From VAZQ01 sp035693615 (lineage in GTDB: Bacteria > Pseudomonadota > Alphaproteobacteria > Rhizobiales > Xanthobacteraceae): a stretch of 64,000 nucleotides of DNA. The notes below the pieces were generated by a model, which had not been told where the DNA came from, did no database searches, and saw only the letters and a program-made list of their open reading frames with translations. Every line of letters starts with the position of its first letter. The stretch's first letter is position 1. Positions 43,269 through 52,370 of this stretch are shown one piece after another. A program made the position numbers and the translations under genes. Location of the stretch: the NCBI GenBank assembly GCA_035693615.1, contig DASSGH010000026.1:93952-157951 (forward strand). The letters run 5' to 3'.

Positions 43269-43513
43269 TCACTCGTTCTTGTCTTCGTCGCGCTGAATTT
43301 GCTGTTGCTGTTGCACCGGGGCCGCTTGACCCTCGGCCAGCGGGAATAGCGGCATGGTGGCGCTACTGGCGCGTTCGTCGGCTAGCCGCTGCCAGACTTG
43401 CGCCATTTGCACGAGCACCGTCCGCCGCTCTCCGTCTGGAAATGTGTAAGCGATTTCCAGACATTCTTCGGCAAGCCGGCGATAACGCTGCGCGGGGGAC
43501 TCGTGTCTACCAT
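43269..43513 (-). pseudogene. Small conserved protein (YRRLAEEC family), broken by a one-base deletion
   Basis: On the minus strand the body reads QRYRRLAEECLEIAYTFPDG, then TVLVQMAQVWQRLADER and a Gln-rich tail, a pattern common in short Bradyrhizobium-type proteins, but this frame has no start codon. The only good ATG (43513) is in the next frame and reads MVDTSPP. Adding one C to the C5 run (plus-strand GGGGG 43494-43498) joins the two into MVDTSPPAQRYRRLAEEC, about 81 residues. Function unknown. Same kind of lesion as at 1724, 4525 and near 47330. Confidence 0.65.
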
Positions 43514-43726
43514 CACAAACCCGTACCGACCAACGAAACGATGCAATACGCCCCCTTGGTCCGGGTGTCTAGAACGAGGCCCCTACTCCAAATGCGAAGC
43601 AGTTCACTCCGCGCAGCTGCGCGACTCATTGTCTCACGTCGTTATAAGTACAGGGGGCCCGCCCAGTCTTCGAGATGGGGCACGCGCGACCAGGGCGCAG
43701 CAATAGCGGCTAGGAGCAGTTTCTCA

Positions 43727-44197
43727 TCAGAAGTACACCCAACACCGATTAAGTGGAACACCCGCGGTCCACGACCATGCCCATGTTGGAGTTAGGTCAC
43801 AACCAGCAGCCACGAGCAGCCAATCTCCTTGCCGCCCTAGCGGAATGAGCGGCACTCCGTTCACCAGTGACATTACCGGTGGACCATTGGGGGTTACGCG
43901 GACATTGAGCCCATCGGCTTGCACATTCACCATGCCCATGGAACAGCGCGGTGGATCGGCGCACTGCGTATATGGAGCATAGACCCAACCCAATGGAGGT
44001 GGGCCTGGAGGAAGAGGAGAAGTTACCGTTACCCGACTCGGTGAAGACTCTCCCCAAGGCCTCTCCAAAGCGTCACTTGGCTCGCAGCGTTCGTTATTGG
44101 GGCCGCAATACTTTCCCAAGTCATCCTTTTCCGCGGCGTGGGCCGCTCCTGCTGCCAGGAGTAGTGTAGCGACACCGGCTAGGAGCATCTTGCGCAT
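43727..44197 (-). CDS. Secreted protein with SH3-like C terminus
   Basis: 156 residues. Signal peptide MRKMLLAGVATLLLAAGAAH. After a Pro-rich linker the segment GLNVRVTPNGPPVMSLVNGV, then PLIPLGRQGDWLLVAAGCDL looks like a bacterial SH3 domain as found in envelope proteins. Five cysteines could form disulfides. Unknown ligand. Confidence 0.7.
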   Translation of the reverse strand: MRKMLLAGVATLLLAAGAAHAAEKDDLGKYCGPNNERCEPSDALERPWGESSPSRVTVTSPLPPGPPPLGWVYAPYTQCADPPRCSMGMVNVQADGLNVRVTPNGPPVMSLVNGVPLIPLGRQGDWLLVAAGCDLTPTWAWSWTAGVPLNRCWVYF

Positions 44198-44477
44198 TAG
44201 AGGAACCCAAAAGTTATCGGGCCAATCCTCAAAAATTTGTTCGTCTCTGCCATGCGCTCCGTCGAGAGGGCGCGTAAGCGAGCGTTGTGAACGACAACGT
44301 TCAAAGTTGCACGTGGTTCAAATCTGGCTCGCCGCCTACCTTGAGGAGTTCGTCCCGCGCGGTTTGTGGCGACGAGCACATGTTTGGCAGAGGTAGCAGG
44401 TTCCGGACCGGCCACGGTGTGTTTCCGGCGAAATGGCGGCCGCCCCGCGACCTGCGGCTTCCAGGCGCCGCCATGTG

Positions 44478-45455
44478 CTATTTCGGCGTGATGCCGAGGT
44501 CCTTCGCCGCCTTCGCAAGCACCGCGCGCTGTTCGTCGATCGACTTGGCGAACTCCGCCGGCCCACCCGGATTGGGAACCTGGGCCGTCATGATCAGGCG
44601 GTCGTTGATGAGCGGATCGGCGTCCATCACGGCCTTGATGTCCGCGGCGATGCGCTCGCGCAGATCCGTCGGCATCGTTGGCGGCCCAAACAGTCCGACC
44701 AATCCATCTATCGTCAGCGCGGCGTATCCGGCCTCCGCCACCGTCGGAACGTCGGGTATCGCGGCGGCACGCGCGGTGTTGGTCACTGCCAAAGCCTTGA
44801 TCTTGCCGGCCTGGATCTGCGGGCGGGCAATGGCATAGGCGGCCTCGTAGAGCTGTACGCGGCCGGCAGCGAGATCGTTAGCCGCCTCGACCGGGTTGCG
44901 GTAAGGAACCTTTTTGACATCGACGCCGATGCTCTTGAGCCACCCCTCGAAGATGATGTCGAGACCGCCGGTCAGGCCGGCCCAGTTGAGTTGGCCCGGC
45001 TTGCTCCTTGCCAGCTCGACGACGTCGCCGAGCGTGTTGACCGGCAAGTCCATCGGCACCGAGATTGCGACGACAGTATTGGAGACGCGCGCGATGGGGG
45101 CGAGATCGTCCGGTTTGTACGGCAGATCGCCGTGCTGGTAAGGGTGGCCGATGAAGGAGGAGCTCGGCGCGAACAGCAGGACGTGATCGTCCCGGGCGCT
45201 GACAAAGGCGTTGATCGCCACGATGCCGTCGCCGCCGGGCCGGTTCTCGATGACGATCGGCTGGTCCCATTTTTTGGTCAACCGGTCCGCCAGCAACCGG
45301 GCGCCGATATCGGCTCCGCTGCCCGGCCCGAGCGTCAGCATGAACTTGACCGGCCGTGTCGGCCAGGATTGCGCCGCCAGCGGCACGGCTGCGAACAGCG
45401 GCAGGAGCGACGCGGCGAGCATGACCGTGCAACTGAGGCGTCGGGTACCGAACAT
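44478..45455 (-). CDS. Bug/TctC-type tripartite tricarboxylate transporter binding protein
   Basis: 325 residues. Signal peptide (MFGTRRLSCTVMLAASLLPL, cleavage near AAQS) and the Bug pattern: WPTRPVKFMLTLGPGSGADI, VIENRPGGDGIVAINAFVSA, KVPYRNPVEAANDLAAGRVQ, and KIKALAVTNTARAAAIPDVP. The protein would bind a carboxylate in the periplasm. No TctA/TctB membrane genes are near, the usual orphan arrangement of this family. GGAGGACCT directly before the ATG supports 45455. A second Bug protein lies at 52371. Confidence 0.88.
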   Translation of the reverse strand: MFGTRRLSCTVMLAASLLPLFAAVPLAAQSWPTRPVKFMLTLGPGSGADIGARLLADRLTKKWDQPIVIENRPGGDGIVAINAFVSARDDHVLLFAPSSSFIGHPYQHGDLPYKPDDLAPIARVSNTVVAISVPMDLPVNTLGDVVELARSKPGQLNWAGLTGGLDIIFEGWLKSIGVDVKKVPYRNPVEAANDLAAGRVQLYEAAYAIARPQIQAGKIKALAVTNTARAAAIPDVPTVAEAGYAALTIDGLVGLFGPPTMPTDLRERIAADIKAVMDADPLINDRLIMTAQVPNPGGPAEFAKSIDEQRAVLAKAAKDLGITPK

Positions 45456-45599
45456 AGGTCCTCCGATCGGGCGTTGCGAAGAGACTAGTCGGCAAGGTGC
45501 TGCCAAGGACATGCGACAAAAGCTTGCGCCAGCCAGTAATAAGGTCTTCCGGCGGGAGGCCACGAGGATGCGCTTGGACGTGCTGACGGGAGGCGAGCG

Positions 45600-46547
45600 A
45601 TGATCGCGCCATCCGGCGAGCAGATCGAAATCGCGCTCGCGAACCAGCGAGCCGTGGTCGTCGAGGTTGGCGGTGGACTGCGCGCATATTCCGCCGACGG
45701 CCGGGAGCTGATCGACGGCTACGGGGCGGACGAGATGAGCTCCTCGGGCCGCGGCCAAGTCCTGATCCCGTGGCCGAACCGGCTTGAAGATGGCTGCTAC
45801 GAGTTCGACGGCCGCCGCCACCAGCTTGCGCTAAATGAGCCGGAGCACCGCAATGCCATCCACGGCCTCGTGCGCTGGGCCAACTGGACCGCCACCGAGC
45901 GCGAGTCACACCGGGCGGTGATGGTGCACGTCCTCCATCCACAACCGGGTTATCCGTTCTCGCTCAGACTCAGCGTGGAATATGCGCTGACGGACGGCGG
46001 ACTGCGAGTGCGCACGACGGCCACAAACCTCGGCAGTGAGGCGTGTCCCTTTGGCAGCGGCGCGCATCCCTACCTGACGCTCGGCACCGCCACGATCGAC
46101 CGCCTGATGTTGCGCGCCCCCGCGCGAACCGTGCTGCGCTCCGACGCGCGCGGCCTTCCGGTCGGCACGCGAGCCGTGGAGCACACGGAGTACGATTTTC
46201 GCACGCCGCGACGGATCGGCGCGACTCGGCTCGACCATGCGTTCACCGATCTCGAGCGCGACGCGGCGGGCCGCGCGCGTGTGGAGCTGCGAGACCCGGA
46301 GCACGGAACCGAAGTCTCGCTCTGGGTCGACGCGAGCTACCCCTACTTGATGCTGTTTAGCGGTGACACGCTTCCCGATGTCCGCCGTCGCCGTCACAGT
46401 CTTGCGGTCGAGCCTATGACCTGCCCGCCGAACGCATTTCGAACCGGCGAGGCGCTAATCCGGCTAACGCCAGGCGCCTCGTTCACTGGCACGTGGGGGA
46501 TCGAGCCAGGCGAGGCTTCGAGCAGCCGCGGCCGTTCGGCGCGCTGA
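45600..46547 (+). CDS. Aldose 1-epimerase family protein
   Basis: 315 residues. The galactose-mutarotase fold is recognisable: LIPWPNRLEDGCYEFDGRRH, NAIHGLVRWANW (first histidine), FGSGAHPYLTL (second histidine), and SLAVEPMTCPPNAF with the glutamate base. It would interconvert alpha and beta anomers of an aldose or phosphorylated sugar. Divergent from the Bug gene. The start codon overlaps a TGA and follows GGGAGGCGAGCG. Confidence 0.87.
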   Translation: MIAPSGEQIEIALANQRAVVVEVGGGLRAYSADGRELIDGYGADEMSSSGRGQVLIPWPNRLEDGCYEFDGRRHQLALNEPEHRNAIHGLVRWANWTATERESHRAVMVHVLHPQPGYPFSLRLSVEYALTDGGLRVRTTATNLGSEACPFGSGAHPYLTLGTATIDRLMLRAPARTVLRSDARGLPVGTRAVEHTEYDFRTPRRIGATRLDHAFTDLERDAAGRARVELRDPEHGTEVSLWVDASYPYLMLFSGDTLPDVRRRRHSLAVEPMTCPPNAFRTGEALIRLTPGASFTGTWGIEPGEASSSRGRSAR

Positions 46548-46602
46548 ACGAGTTGCCGGTGAGGTAAGTCGGCGGCAGCGCAGCGCGTGCCGCCGCGATC
46601 AA

Positions 46603-46875
46603 TCAGCCGCCGTAGCAGGCGGAATCGCAGAAATTGCCCCAGCCGGCGCCGGATACGCCATGCATGCAGTTGCGGAAGCACGCCGCGCCGGCTTTGGGCG
46701 ACAGCTTTTTCACCGCCGGGGTCGCCGTACCGCCTGACCTCGTTGCAACTGGCGCAACGCTCGCTACGGGCCCAGCGAATTTGCCGGCGCTGCCGCCGTG
46801 GCCGGCGAGGCTCTTCTCGGCAGGAAAGCCGATGGCCGCAAGTACGATGACTGCAAAACCGAGGCTGCGATACAT
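46603..46875 (-). CDS. Small secreted Cys-rich protein, unknown family
   Basis: 90 residues. Signal peptide MYRSLGFAVIVLAAIGFPAE and a Gly/Ala/Val-rich linker, then a C-terminal knot of four cysteines (AACFRNCMHG and NFCDSACYG). AAGGAG 6 nt upstream sets the start at 46875. Looks like a small extracytoplasmic disulfide protein. Function unknown. Confidence 0.65.
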   Translation of the reverse strand: MYRSLGFAVIVLAAIGFPAEKSLAGHGGSAGKFAGPVASVAPVATRSGGTATPAVKKLSPKAGAACFRNCMHGVSGAGWGNFCDSACYGG

Positions 46876-46941
46876 GAGCATCTCCTTGTTGTTGGTACTC
46901 AGCCGCTGCCACAATTGATATGCGCACTCCGCTTCGAATGA

Positions 46942-47008
46942 TGTGACGGCCATCACGAAGTGAATGATTGAGGGTCAGAAAAAGATTTTTGTGAATGTGA
47001 TCGATCAC
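46942..47008. promoter_or_regulatory. Two Crp-like palindromes
   Basis: At 46942-46957, TGTGA-CGGCCA-TCACG (one base off the Crp consensus). At 46995-47008, the 14-bp perfect palindrome TGTGATCGATCACA, which has 4 rather than 6 central bases. They lie between the divergent small secreted gene and the ExoD gene. Confidence 0.4.
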
Positions 47009-47086
47009 ACCTGCGTCGACTTTGTCGATAGCCGCTAGCTATCGTCTGGCCGTTTTCCCCCGCCCCGCATCGTGAGCAGCTGGGAG

Positions 47087-47112
47087 GGAACGGAAATCAA
47101 GCTTTCGGCGTT
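47087..47112 (+). promoter_or_regulatory. EcfG-type promoter for the ExoD gene
   Basis: GGAAC 47087-47091, 17 bases, CGTT 47109-47112. The TTG start of ExoD follows 42 nt later. Confidence 0.55.
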
Positions 47113-47153
47113 ATCGACAACGGGACACTACGGCGTCGCGGGGGATTCGAGTC

Positions 47154-47761
47154 TTGACCGACACAAAGCAGCGCATGCCGAGTTCGCGGGTGCTGGAGGA
47201 CGTCATCCATCAAGCACCGGGAGAGTACGTCACTATTGGCTGGCTAACGTCGATCTTACACCGGCACTCTTTCGGCATAATCATACTATGCCTTGGATTG
47301 CTATCGACGACGCCGATCGGCTCTACGATCCCAGGGCTATCGTCCTCGCGGTTATGGCTGTGCAATTAATTATAGGCCGTGGCGAGCCTGTTTTCCCGCA
47401 TTTCATTATGAAGCGACGCTTGCCGACCAAGCAGCTGGTCCGGCTTGGTGAGCACGCTATTTATGTACTGAAGTACCTGGAAAAAGCCGTTCATCCGCGC
47501 TGGCCGATGCCTTTTGAAGCGACAAAGCGTGCGGTCGGCATCATGGTTCTATTGTTGACCGCTGTCTTGCTACTCATGCCAGTGCCTCTGAGCAATGTCG
47601 CGCCTGCGATGGTGATCTCACTGATCGCTGTTGCCTACATCGAGGGAGACGGACTGCTGCTCGCGGTGAGCTTCCTTGGCGCGATTATATTAATCGGCAT
47701 CGCCTCGGCGGCAATTTGGGGAACAATTGTAGGCGCAGTATTTATTAGCACCTTGTGGTAA
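47154..47761 (+). pseudogene. ExoD-family membrane protein, broken by a one-base deletion
   Basis: The first frame (TTG start) reads SSRVLEDVIHQAPGEYVTIG, then SFGIIILCLGLLSTTPIGST, the ExoD pattern, and stops at 47369. The rest (AIVLAVMAVQLIIGRGEPVF, FIMKRRLPTKQLVRL and four membrane spans) is in the next frame. Adding one G to the GGG near 47330-47340 joins STIPG to AIVLAV and gives about 202 residues, the usual ExoD size. ExoD is an exopolysaccharide-related inner-membrane protein of unclear mechanism. EcfG-type promoter upstream. Either decay or a homopolymer sequencing error. Confidence 0.78.
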
Positions 47762-47816
47762 CCGCTTTACGCCGTACCATAGATTTATGCATGGAAAAAA
47801 ACGCGCGAACACGACA

Positions 47817-48248
47817 ATGAAAGCTACCACGGTCTTGGTCTGCGGCTTGGTTAGTATTGCCGCTTCCGCCCATGCGGCCCCTGGACTCAAGCTCGAAGAC
47901 ATCAAGCAGATTAGATGCGAGTCCACCTTCTCCTACGACGAGGATACCCCGAACGAAAAGACGGCCGCCCAGGGCGTGAAGGTTTTCACGCCCGGCTCCC
48001 GTAAGGATGTCAAGCCGCGTGCCGGCGCCTTCCTGCTCGCGGAGTTCGATCGCGCCGAAGGTGGCGAGCAGGAGGCCAACCAGCAGTTTTATTTCTCGCC
48101 CGTCAAAGGCAACAAACTTTCCTTCCACTTCATCGCTGCCTGGAAAGCGGGCGGCGAACTGAAGCTCGGAGCAGACAGTACCGCCACGGGATTTATTAAT
48201 CAGAAAAGCCACATCACCGAGCTGACGTGCACGATCCGCACTAAATGA
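47817..48248 (+). CDS. Secreted protein, unknown family
   Basis: 143 residues. Signal peptide MKATTVLVCGLVSIAASAHA, then a beta-rich domain (IKQIRCESTFSYDEDTPNEK, AGAFLLAEFDRAEGGEQEAN, KLSFHFIAAWKAGGELKLGA) and a paired cysteine near the end (LTCTIRTK). No family recognised. Start at the signal-peptide Met; the ten upstream residues of the longer frame are basic and unlikely. Confidence 0.65.
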   Translation: MKATTVLVCGLVSIAASAHAAPGLKLEDIKQIRCESTFSYDEDTPNEKTAAQGVKVFTPGSRKDVKPRAGAFLLAEFDRAEGGEQEANQQFYFSPVKGNKLSFHFIAAWKAGGELKLGADSTATGFINQKSHITELTCTIRTK

Positions 48249-48465
48249 GTCACTGACCGCGGACCGAGGCGTTATTTTCGCCCAGACATTCGCCCCGTCC
48301 AACTTGTCGTCCATGAACAACGCGAGTTCAAGCGCCCGGCTGACGGTCGTATGTGGGCGCATTAGGCCATGCGTAGCGCTATCGGTTCGCTACCCACAGG
48401 CGTGCCGGGCATTGACGCAATATCAGGGCGTGGCCGGTGATGAACACCCCATCGACGTTCCGACA

Positions 48466-49395
48466 TTAGTAAGATCCCGCTTTCTCGTCCACCAAGGGGT
48501 AATAGATGGCGATTGGGCACGCGAAAGCAGGTATGGCGAGGCCGGCGGGCAACTCGGCGCCAGACTCGAGGAACGACGGGAGAAGATGGGTATGCGCCCC
48601 TTCCGGCGACTTTTCTGAGGGCAGAGGAATCCGCGTGAACACCTCAATGCGCGCCAGGGCGCTTTCGACGACACGATGCGGGCTCTCTTGTAGAATGGCG
48701 GCTCCCGCGTCGCTAAGAAGTGGCTCCAAACCCTTTCCCTCATGCCGGCGTATCGTCTCGGCGAATGCGAGGCTGGATGCTCGAAGCATGAACCGGCTGC
48801 ATTGACGATTGAGACCGAGATCGAACAATTCGTGCGTGCGGTGATGACAACCCACAGCGTCGTGATCCAAGCCGAGGGGTGTAAACCCTTGGGCGCGTGG
48901 CAGGCCCGCACGGTTCCTAGGCCAAGCAAGCACGATCGGACCCGAGCCGGCGAATGCAAAGGCGCGCAGCTTGTCGTGCAGCCTCAGCCGCAAATGCGCG
49001 TCGGTCGCCTGCGCTTCGATCGCCGCCTCATCCGCCTCGATCTCAATCGCTCGCTCGGGACGAACCGGAAACTCGGCGACCGCGCCGGGTACACCGGTCA
49101 CCCATGTACCCTTCCGATCGGTGAGCGTGCGGGTGATCCAGCGTTTGAGCTCGTCGCGAGTCCATGGCAAGAGCCTCGCCCTGACTGCCAATCGGTCGAG
49201 CCTCGCCGGGAGTTCGTTCCAAATGGCGAGCCGCCCTGCGTCGTCCAGCCCGATCCAGCTCGCGATCTCATCGCCCGTGCGTCCGCAGCCCAAACACCAT
49301 CCCATGGCTGGATCGAGCGTGCACACTCCGACACATGGTGAGTGTCGGTCGGATGCCTGCGCAGGTCTGATGTCTCCGCTCGGTCGGATATTCAT
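48466..49395 (-). CDS. DUF1289 domain fused to an uncharacterised C-terminal domain
   Basis: 309 residues. The first 55 hold a DUF1289 domain: SPCVGVCTLDPAMGWCLGCG with cysteines C21, C25, C34 and C37 in a C-x3-C-x8-C-x2-C spacing, probably metal-binding. The remaining 250 residues begin LKRWITRTLTDRKGTWVTGV and contain LRLHDKLRAFAFAGSGPIVL and LVDEKAGSY. They match nothing recognised by eye. DUF1289 is usually a stand-alone protein of 60-80 residues, so the long extension is notable. Start MNIRPS at 49395 is preferred over 49485. Confidence 0.7.
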   Translation of the reverse strand: MNIRPSGDIRPAQASDRHSPCVGVCTLDPAMGWCLGCGRTGDEIASWIGLDDAGRLAIWNELPARLDRLAVRARLLPWTRDELKRWITRTLTDRKGTWVTGVPGAVAEFPVRPERAIEIEADEAAIEAQATDAHLRLRLHDKLRAFAFAGSGPIVLAWPRNRAGLPRAQGFTPLGLDHDAVGCHHRTHELFDLGLNRQCSRFMLRASSLAFAETIRRHEGKGLEPLLSDAGAAILQESPHRVVESALARIEVFTRIPLPSEKSPEGAHTHLLPSFLESGAELPAGLAIPAFACPIAIYYPLVDEKAGSY

Positions 49396-49494
49396 GTGGC
49401 GCTCGCTCGATGATGCGGACTGTCCGTCATAGCCGAATTGGTCGAGCACGCGAAGCGTCATGTTTGCCACGGGCGCTATTGGCAATTGCGACCA

Positions 49495-50259
49495 TCAGCC
49501 TCGTTCGGGCGAACCGTGCGCCGCCCATGCCTGCATCAGGTCGATCGGAAACGGAAACACGATGGTCGAGCTGCGCTCGCCGGCGATGTCGAACAGAGTG
49601 GAGAGGTAACGCAGCTGCATCGCCTGCGGCACCGGCGCCAGGATTTGCGCCGCCTCGACGAGCTTCTGCGCCGCCTGCTGCTCGCCCTCGGCGTTGATGA
49701 TCTTGGCGCGGCGCGTGCGTTCGGCCTCGGCTTGGCGGGCGATCGCCCGGATCATGCTCTCGTCGAGATCAATGCGCTTGATCTCGACCGTTGACACCTT
49801 GATCCCCCACGCCTCGGTCTGCTTGTCGAGCACGTCCTGGATGTCGGCATTGAGCTTGTCGCGCTCGGCCAGCATCTGGTCGAGGTCGTGCTTGCCGAGC
49901 ACCCAGCGCAAGGTCGTCTGCGCCAGCTGGCTTGTGGCGGCGAGATAGTTATAGACCTGGATCACCGCCCGTTCGGCGTCGACGACGCGGAAATAAATGA
50001 CGGCGTTCACCTTGACCGACACGTTGTCGCGGGAAATCACGTCCTGGGTGGGCACCTCGTCCACGATCACGCGAAGATCGATCCGCACCATCTGCTGCAC
50101 TAGCGGCACGAGGAGGAAGAACCCCGGCCCCTTCGTGCCGGTGTAGCGCCCGAGCGTGAACACGACGCCGCGCTCGTATTCGCGCAGGATGCGCACCGCC
50201 GAGAAAAAGATGATCACGACGAAGACCGCCAAAAGGCCGACGGTGGCGAGGGACAGCAT
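49495..50259 (-). CDS. SPFH/band-7 slipin-type membrane protein
   Basis: 254 residues. An N-terminal membrane hairpin (LSLATVGLLAVFVVIIFFSA) precedes the SPFH domain: REYERGVVFTLGRYTGTKGP, DEVPTQDVISRDNVSVKVNA, VIYFRVVDAERAVIQVYNYL and the coiled AIARQAEAERTRRAKIINAE with GEQQAAQKLVEAA. Slipin/stomatin-like proteins form membrane microdomain rings and work with NfeD proteases. The NfeD gene lies directly upstream (29 bp), so this is the classic pair. AAGGAGGAAG precedes the ATG. Confidence 0.88.
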   Translation of the reverse strand: MLSLATVGLLAVFVVIIFFSAVRILREYERGVVFTLGRYTGTKGPGFFLLVPLVQQMVRIDLRVIVDEVPTQDVISRDNVSVKVNAVIYFRVVDAERAVIQVYNYLAATSQLAQTTLRWVLGKHDLDQMLAERDKLNADIQDVLDKQTEAWGIKVSTVEIKRIDLDESMIRAIARQAEAERTRRAKIINAEGEQQAAQKLVEAAQILAPVPQAMQLRYLSTLFDIAGERSSTIVFPFPIDLMQAWAAHGSPERG

Positions 50260-50287
50260 AATCTTCCTCCTTGTTGTCGAGGGCTCG

Positions 50288-51685
50288 TCAGGCCGGCTCA
50301 ACGACGAGAACGAGCCCTTCGCGTTCAACGACTCTAATGCGCTCGCCGGTTTGCAGGGGGTGCTGCGCGCGCGCCCGCCAGATCTCGCCCTGCACCCGCA
50401 CTCGTCCCTCTGCTCCGTCCCACGCCACGGTCTCGCCCTCGGCGCCGAGCAACCCCTCCTTGCCTGTGACGACGGGACGGCGCCGCGAGCGCAACAGCAT
50501 CGTGAGAACCAGCAGGAACAGCGCGGCGGTGATGAGCGTGGCGGCTGCCACCACCGACAGCGAGAGCGCGAAGCCGGGCGCACCGGATGGAAACATCATG
50601 ATCGCGCCGATAACGAACGCGACAACGCCGCCGATGCCGATCACGCCGAAGGAGCCGATGTGCGCCTCGGCCACCATGAGGCCGATGCCGAGCAGCACCA
50701 GGCCCGCCCCGGCATAGTTGATGGGCATCAGGTTGAGCGCGTAGAGCGCGACCAAGAGGCTGATGCTCCCGATCAGCCCCGGCGCTACCGCTCCCGGATT
50801 GAGAAACTCGAAGATCAATCCGTACACCCCGATGAGCATCAAAATGAAAGCGACGTTGGGATCGGTGATGACGGCGAGCAGCTCGGTCCGCCAATCCGGC
50901 CTTGCGCTCACGATCTCGAGATCCGCGGTTGCCAGGCGTTCGGCCTTGCCGCCGATGTTGACGCTGCGGCCATCGATCTTGCGCAGGAGATCCGGCACGT
51001 CATCGGCGATCACGTCGATGACGTGAAGCTTGAGCGCCTCGGATGCCGGAAGGCTCACCGCCGAGCGAACGGCCTCGGCCGCCCAATCGGCGTTGCGCCC
51101 GTGGAGCTCGGCGAGGCCGCGGATATAGGCGACGGCGTCGTTGACCGCCTTGCGCGTCTCCGCATCCGCCGGCTCGCTGGAGCTGCTACTTCCCTCCCCG
51201 CCCTTGCCTTTATCCTTCTGCGACCCGCCGGGAAGGCCCGGCGTTCCGCCCAAGTGAATCGGGGTGGCGGCGCCGAGATTGGTACCCGGAGCCATCGCGG
51301 CGATGGCGCTCGCATAAGCAATGTACGTGCCGGCGCTTGCCGCGCGCGCGCCGCTCGGCGCCACGTAGGTGGCGACAGGCACCGGCGAGGAGAGGATGGC
51401 GCGAATGATCTCGCGCATAGAGGTGTCGAGGCCGCCCGGCGTATTCATGCGCAGCACGACGAGGCGGGTGTCGTCTCGATTAACGCCGCGCAGCTCGCGC
51501 ACGACGTAATCGGCAACCGCCGGACCGATGACCCCGTCGATCTCGAGCACCACCGCGTGCTGCGCCGCCGCAACTTCACTCGCCAACAAGGGCAGGCCGA
51601 TGATGGCCGTGAACAGCGCGCGCGCTAACCGGCTCGAGGCTCTATCCGTGCGGCGGGCGCAGACCGCGGTGAGCGCTGCACCCAT
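50288..51685 (-). CDS. NfeD-family membrane serine protease
   Basis: 465 residues. Signal/first span, then a ClpP-like protease domain (VVLRMNTPGGLDTSMREIIR with the oxyanion loop, and SGARAASAGTYIAYAS with the likely nucleophile serine in AASAG), a Ser-rich insert (GGEGSSSSSEPA), then four or five membrane spans and a C-terminal OB-fold domain (VVTGKEGLLGAEGETVAWDG). NfeD long forms cleave stomatin-like partners. Paired with the slipin gene downstream. Start 51685 has GAGGAGG at 7 nt. Confidence 0.87.
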   Translation of the reverse strand: MGAALTAVCARRTDRASSRLARALFTAIIGLPLLASEVAAAQHAVVLEIDGVIGPAVADYVVRELRGVNRDDTRLVVLRMNTPGGLDTSMREIIRAILSSPVPVATYVAPSGARAASAGTYIAYASAIAAMAPGTNLGAATPIHLGGTPGLPGGSQKDKGKGGEGSSSSSEPADAETRKAVNDAVAYIRGLAELHGRNADWAAEAVRSAVSLPASEALKLHVIDVIADDVPDLLRKIDGRSVNIGGKAERLATADLEIVSARPDWRTELLAVITDPNVAFILMLIGVYGLIFEFLNPGAVAPGLIGSISLLVALYALNLMPINYAGAGLVLLGIGLMVAEAHIGSFGVIGIGGVVAFVIGAIMMFPSGAPGFALSLSVVAAATLITAALFLLVLTMLLRSRRRPVVTGKEGLLGAEGETVAWDGAEGRVRVQGEIWRARAQHPLQTGERIRVVEREGLVLVVEPA

Positions 51686-51781
51686 GGGCCGCCTCCTCGT
51701 TGCACGCCGCACGGGACTTGGCGCCTCTCCCGGCAGCAATTCGGTCGCCGAAGGAGACCGGGCAGGAGATGCGGCAGGCCT

Positions 51782-52183
51782 TCAATCTTCACATGAGCGG
51801 CCGAATTGGGAAAGACCTTCCTGCAGATGCTCGGGCAGGAGCGGCAGGCCGAGCAGATAGGCGGCGGTGCGCTCGTTGCGGGTGCGGGCCGCCTCGCTGC
51901 GTAGATCATCCCACTCCTCGATCGAAGCGTCGCCTCGCCCGAGCCAGGTCAAGGCGATGAGATCGATCTGCTCATCCTCATCGAGCCCGGCGATGAACGC
52001 CATGAGCTCGTCGTAGACCGGATCGTCGGGTTGGTCCTCGAGCACCGAGACCACCCCATCATCGGTCGGATTGGATCCGGAATCCGGGTCGGCGACGACA
52101 TCCTTGGCCTCGAACTGGCGCGCCTTGACGATGATGTAGCAGACCTTTTCCGACGAGATTCCTAACGTTGATGCTGCGTCCAT
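51782..52183 (-). CDS. DUF3775 domain protein
   Basis: 133 residues. The DUF3775 pattern is visible: LGISSEKVCYIIVKARQFEA, DDPVYDELMAFIAGLDEDEQ, IDLIALTWLGRGD, then AARTRNERTAAYLLGLPLLP and the end LQEGLSQFG. Function unknown. Soluble. About 97 bp upstream of the NfeD gene on the same strand, so partial co-transcription is possible. Confidence 0.82.
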   Translation of the reverse strand: MDAASTLGISSEKVCYIIVKARQFEAKDVVADPDSGSNPTDDGVVSVLEDQPDDPVYDELMAFIAGLDEDEQIDLIALTWLGRGDASIEEWDDLRSEAARTRNERTAAYLLGLPLLPEHLQEGLSQFGRSCED

Positions 52184-52370
52184 GGCCGCACCTCGCTATG
52201 ACCGCAAACCTGCCGAACGAAAGTCCTCGCTGTTCAAACATCGACTTTGCCGGAATGGTTCCCCGCGCCCCTCAAACCGAGGCATGCTAGGTTGCCGGCG
52301 CCTGCTCGCAACAGGTCTCAGTTCGAGTCCACCATTGCTGCATAGGCGCAATTTTTCGGGGAGGATATTG

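Noticed and set aside
50156..51628. 490-codon plus-strand ORF
   Set aside because: Antisense to the SPFH and NfeD genes; composition is that of a shadow frame.
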